A program made the translations under genes and the position numbers. Source: Bradyrhizobium sp. 4 (GTDB lineage: Bacteria > Pseudomonadota > Alphaproteobacteria > Rhizobiales > Xanthobacteraceae). From it: a stretch of 64,000 nt of DNA. Within the stretch, counting starts at the first letter, position 1; every line of letters begins with the position of its first letter. The stretch spans positions 1,426,001-1,490,000 of the forward strand of contig NZ_CP064686.1 in the NCBI RefSeq assembly GCF_023100905.1, read 5' to 3'. This document shows positions 61,999-64,000 of this stretch, one piece after another. The notes under the pieces were generated by a model. The model was not told the origin of the DNA and did no database searches. It was given only the letters and a program-made list of their open reading frames with translations.

Positions 61999-62993
61999 CT
62001 ACTGGGGGCCACCCGTATACTTGTCAACCGTCGACATGAGCGGCTTCGGGGTCGACAGATTGGACATCAGCCCGAACCGACCTTCGGGACCAGTCTTGTC
62101 CAGCTCGTCGATCAGCTCGTAGAGATCGATCCACTCGATGAACGAATGCTGAGAGAACTTCGCCAGCATCGCATCCAGGTTTGAGTTACAGGCCGACATC
62201 GAGGCAGACGTCGAGGTGTTGACGAAGGTTGCGTCGTAGACCTCGGCGCCGTTCATCTCATTGATGGCGACTGGAACGCCGTAGCTCGACAGCTTTGTGA
62301 ACAGGTTGAAGTTGGGACGAACTCCGCCCCAGTAGTTCGTCGGGTCCACGCCGGCATGCTCGTAATAGTGATAGCCGAGCACATCGATCTTGACGCCATT
62401 CGCCTTCATGAAGTCGCGATGTAGCCGAACATCGTCGATGTGGTGCCGACGATGCGCCGAAGGTTTCTGCCGGTGTCGCGGCGTACCTGCTCGATCGCGT
62501 CCGACATTCCCCGCAAGAGATTGGCGAAGTCGGCCATCGACGGATATGCCGCGAACTCGGCAGAGGTCCACCCCTTGCCGAACAACGGAGAGCCGTTGGC
62601 ATCACGGACGGTCAGATTGATCTCATTACCAAGTTCCCAGTCGCCGACTGAAGATGCGAACTGGCGAACAAACGCCAGGGTCCGATTGTAGCCCTGGGAG
62701 TAGATCGCAGCAGCTTCGCCGGCAGGATACTTGCCGGCATCGGTCTTGTCGCCCCACATTAGCGGAAGCGCCAGAACAGGTTCAAGAGTGACGCCATAGT
62801 TGGCGGCAAGGCCCACGATCGAGGTGAAGCGCGTCGCTACCCATGGATCAGTGTCAGCCGCCAGAGGAATGGTCAGGCGGTATCGCTTGAGTTTATGTGC
62901 GGCGAGCGTCTTGAAGACGTCCTCGTCATTGATCTGGCGGTACGCCCCGGAGGCAAACATGGAGTGGCCATTGACGCCGATTTGAACTGTCAA
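61999..62993 (-). pseudogene. Glycoside hydrolase (clan GH-A type), frameshifted
   Basis: From ATG at 62993 the frame reads MTVQIGVNGHSMFASGAYRQ, then YRLTIPLAADTDPWVATRFT and VGDWELGNEINLTVRDANGS (likely acid/base Glu in GNEIN), up to TSTMFGY near 62420. There a base is lost. The second frame continues LHRDFMKANGVKIDVLGYHY, YGVPVAINEMNGAEVYDATF (likely nucleophile Glu in INEMNG) and FIEWIDLYELID to a TAG at 61999. Beyond the stop the same frame gives a Pro/Ala/Thr linker. The TIM-barrel pattern fits GH39/GH5-like enzymes acting on polysaccharides. Confidence 0.72.
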
Positions 62994-63397
62994 GTCTTGT
63001 TCCTTGATTGCGCGAGGAAAGAAGAGGACGCCCGACGTTTTGCAGCAGATCTGATTTCGGGCGCGGCGGGGTAAAGGAGGAGAAACCCCCGCCGCAGTCG
63101 GGCCTTAGCAGTCGGTCGGCGCTCTGTGTCGCCGCTCCCTATTCTGTACTGCGAGTATGGTTGTATTTTGGCCTACTCTCCCCTGAGGGAGTGGACTCCG
63201 CGGACGTCCGAGACTGAAGGGAGCGGCGCGCGCCAAGCCGGGGCTTCCGTTTATTGGCGCCAGGATTGGGAGCCTCGGCCATGAGGTAGCTCGGTTGTCT
63301 CAATCCCTTGTGATCGCCCCAGTTGAGCTTCTGATCGCTCCCCTCGCCGCATGAGTGGGGGCAGTCAATGAATTCACAAGTCCAAGAGAGGATGCCC
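62994..63397. other. Spacer with a G+C-rich hairpin
   Basis: GCGGCGGGG (63063-63071) pairs with CCCCGCCGC (63087-63095). No T-run follows. No gene is recognised. Confidence 0.4.
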
Positions 63398-63496
63398 GTG
63401 AAAACGCTTCAGGAATCCACTCTTGCCATCGCCATCGTGGCAAGCACACTTGCGATCGCGGTGCCAGCGTGTGCAAATTCCGCGGCTTCGGAATAA
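63398..63496 (+). CDS. Very small secreted-type peptide or remnant of a signal sequence
   Basis: GTG at 63398, with AGAGAGG seven bases upstream, opens 32 codons. They form a typical signal peptide (LAIAIVASTLAIAVPACANS) and stop almost at once. It is either a small exported peptide or the start of a lost periplasmic or outer-membrane protein gene. Confidence 0.4.
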   Translation: MKTLQESTLAIAIVASTLAIAVPACANSAASE

Positions 63497-63940
63497 CCGG
63501 AGCGCCGTTCCGGCTCAAAGCTGTCGAACCAGGGGGAACCCTCATGATTTCCGGCCATCGGAAGGCGGTCGCGCTCTTTTCCTCCTATGCAGCGACCGGG
63601 GACCACACGCGTCTCGTCAGCTTCGCGCGGACCGCTCTGCCCCGTTTGCGGCACCACCTCTCAATGGCGCGCCGCCTCTAAGCGGGATACTCCAAAAGGT
63701 CGTCTGGCCAGGTCGCGGATGCGCTTAGCGGCCGGCCGTCGATCTCGCTGCGGCGTGCCTGTCAGTGACTTCTTTCGCGACTGAGCAACGCCGATTTCCG
63801 TCCGCACAGCTGGGCAACGGCTGGGACGGCATCAGTGCTGGCCGGCTCAGACGAGCTTGGAACGAGTCCTTCTCTGATGTGTTTGCGGGAACCGATGGGA
63901 CGGTGCGACAAAGCCAAAGGATACCGTTATGAGCAACAAC
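63497..63940. other. Spacer, no recognised gene
   Basis: No identifiable coding sequence. Confidence 0.4.
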
Positions 63941-63943
63941 GCG

Positions 63944-64000
63944 CGCGACATATGTCGGCCTTCGGCACCTGCAGGAAGCCAATGAACAACTCAAGCGACT
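63944..64000 (+). pseudogene. Possible IS3-type OrfA fragment at window edge
   Basis: The last bases read YVGLRHLQEANEQLKR in one frame, resembling the coiled-coil tail of IS3 OrfA proteins (LRxLEEENxxLKxL). It leaves the window, so the call is weak. Confidence 0.3.

Noticed and set aside
1..64000. CRISPR arrays, rRNA or tRNA genes, prophage structural genes
   Set aside because: No regularly spaced repeats, no rRNA-like sequence and no phage structural proteins were seen. Integrase and TraF pieces are isolated fragments.

Overview
The window looks like part of a Bradyrhizobium chromosome (alpha-proteobacterial, root-nodule symbiont). The strongest evidence is the right-centre block: fixK2, a receiver protein, fixJ and fixL on the minus strand, then fixNOQP and fixGHIS on the plus strand. 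FixL is 505 residues with His200, Arg220 and His291 where B. diazoefficiens FixL has them, and FixK2 has the redox-sensitive Cys183. The left two thirds resembles a symbiosis island: insertion sequences, decayed genes, and isolated symbiosis-type genes.

Layout. 1-731: IS66 end (tnpB, tnpA). 1.4-2.2 kb: broken panB. 2.6-3.7 kb: membrane acyltransferase. 4.4-6.9 kb: an IS256-family copy with 9-bp target duplications sitting inside an older IS256-family wreck. 7.5-8.8 kb: EctB/RhbA-like aminotransferase. 9.9-11.1 kb: receiver-only protein and a NodW/FixJ-type regulator. 12.0-13.4 kb: intact IS3-family element. 14.6-20.2 kb: an 1855-residue sensor kinase (protein-kinase-like, AAA, TPR-like, GAF, PAS, histidine kinase). 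20.9-21.6 kb: PaiB-like FMN-binding protein. 22.3-23.3 kb: mosaic of IS5, traF, tyrosine-recombinase and IS256 fragments. 23.8-27.0 kb: type III effector-like protein with a C-terminal SUMO protease (NopD/BEL2-5 type). 27.3-29.5 kb: nested IS5, IS3 and IS481 remnants. 29.8-34.9 kb: secreted pectate lyase, TauD-type dioxygenase, OprB-type porin. 36.3-37.7 kb: hemN. 38.8-41.7 kb: GcrA-like protein, then P450 and EAL-domain pseudogenes.

From about 42 kb the sequence changes: G+C is visibly higher, genes are tightly packed, and no IS appears until the end. FixL senses O2 and phosphorylates FixJ, FixJ activates fixK2, and FixK2 acts at TTGAT-N4-ATCAA boxes. A perfect box precedes fixN and a degenerate one precedes fixG. 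fixNOQP encodes the high-affinity cbb3 oxidase and fixGHIS its assembly and copper supply. A decayed universal stress protein gene and an intact CBS-domain gene lie between fixL and fixN. After fixS the region decays again: a fixK-like pseudogene, a DUF6455-type wreck, FitAB-type toxin-antitoxin remnants, an AbiEi-Fic fusion gene, a second broken Fic gene, and a broken clan GH-A glycosidase.

The least ordinary items are the giant sensor kinase with a degenerate kinase-like head close to a NodW-like regulator, the effector whose middle has repeated recombinase-like helical modules before a SUMO protease, and the AbiEi-Fic fusion. All names rest on reading translated sequence and remembered family motifs; no database search was possible.
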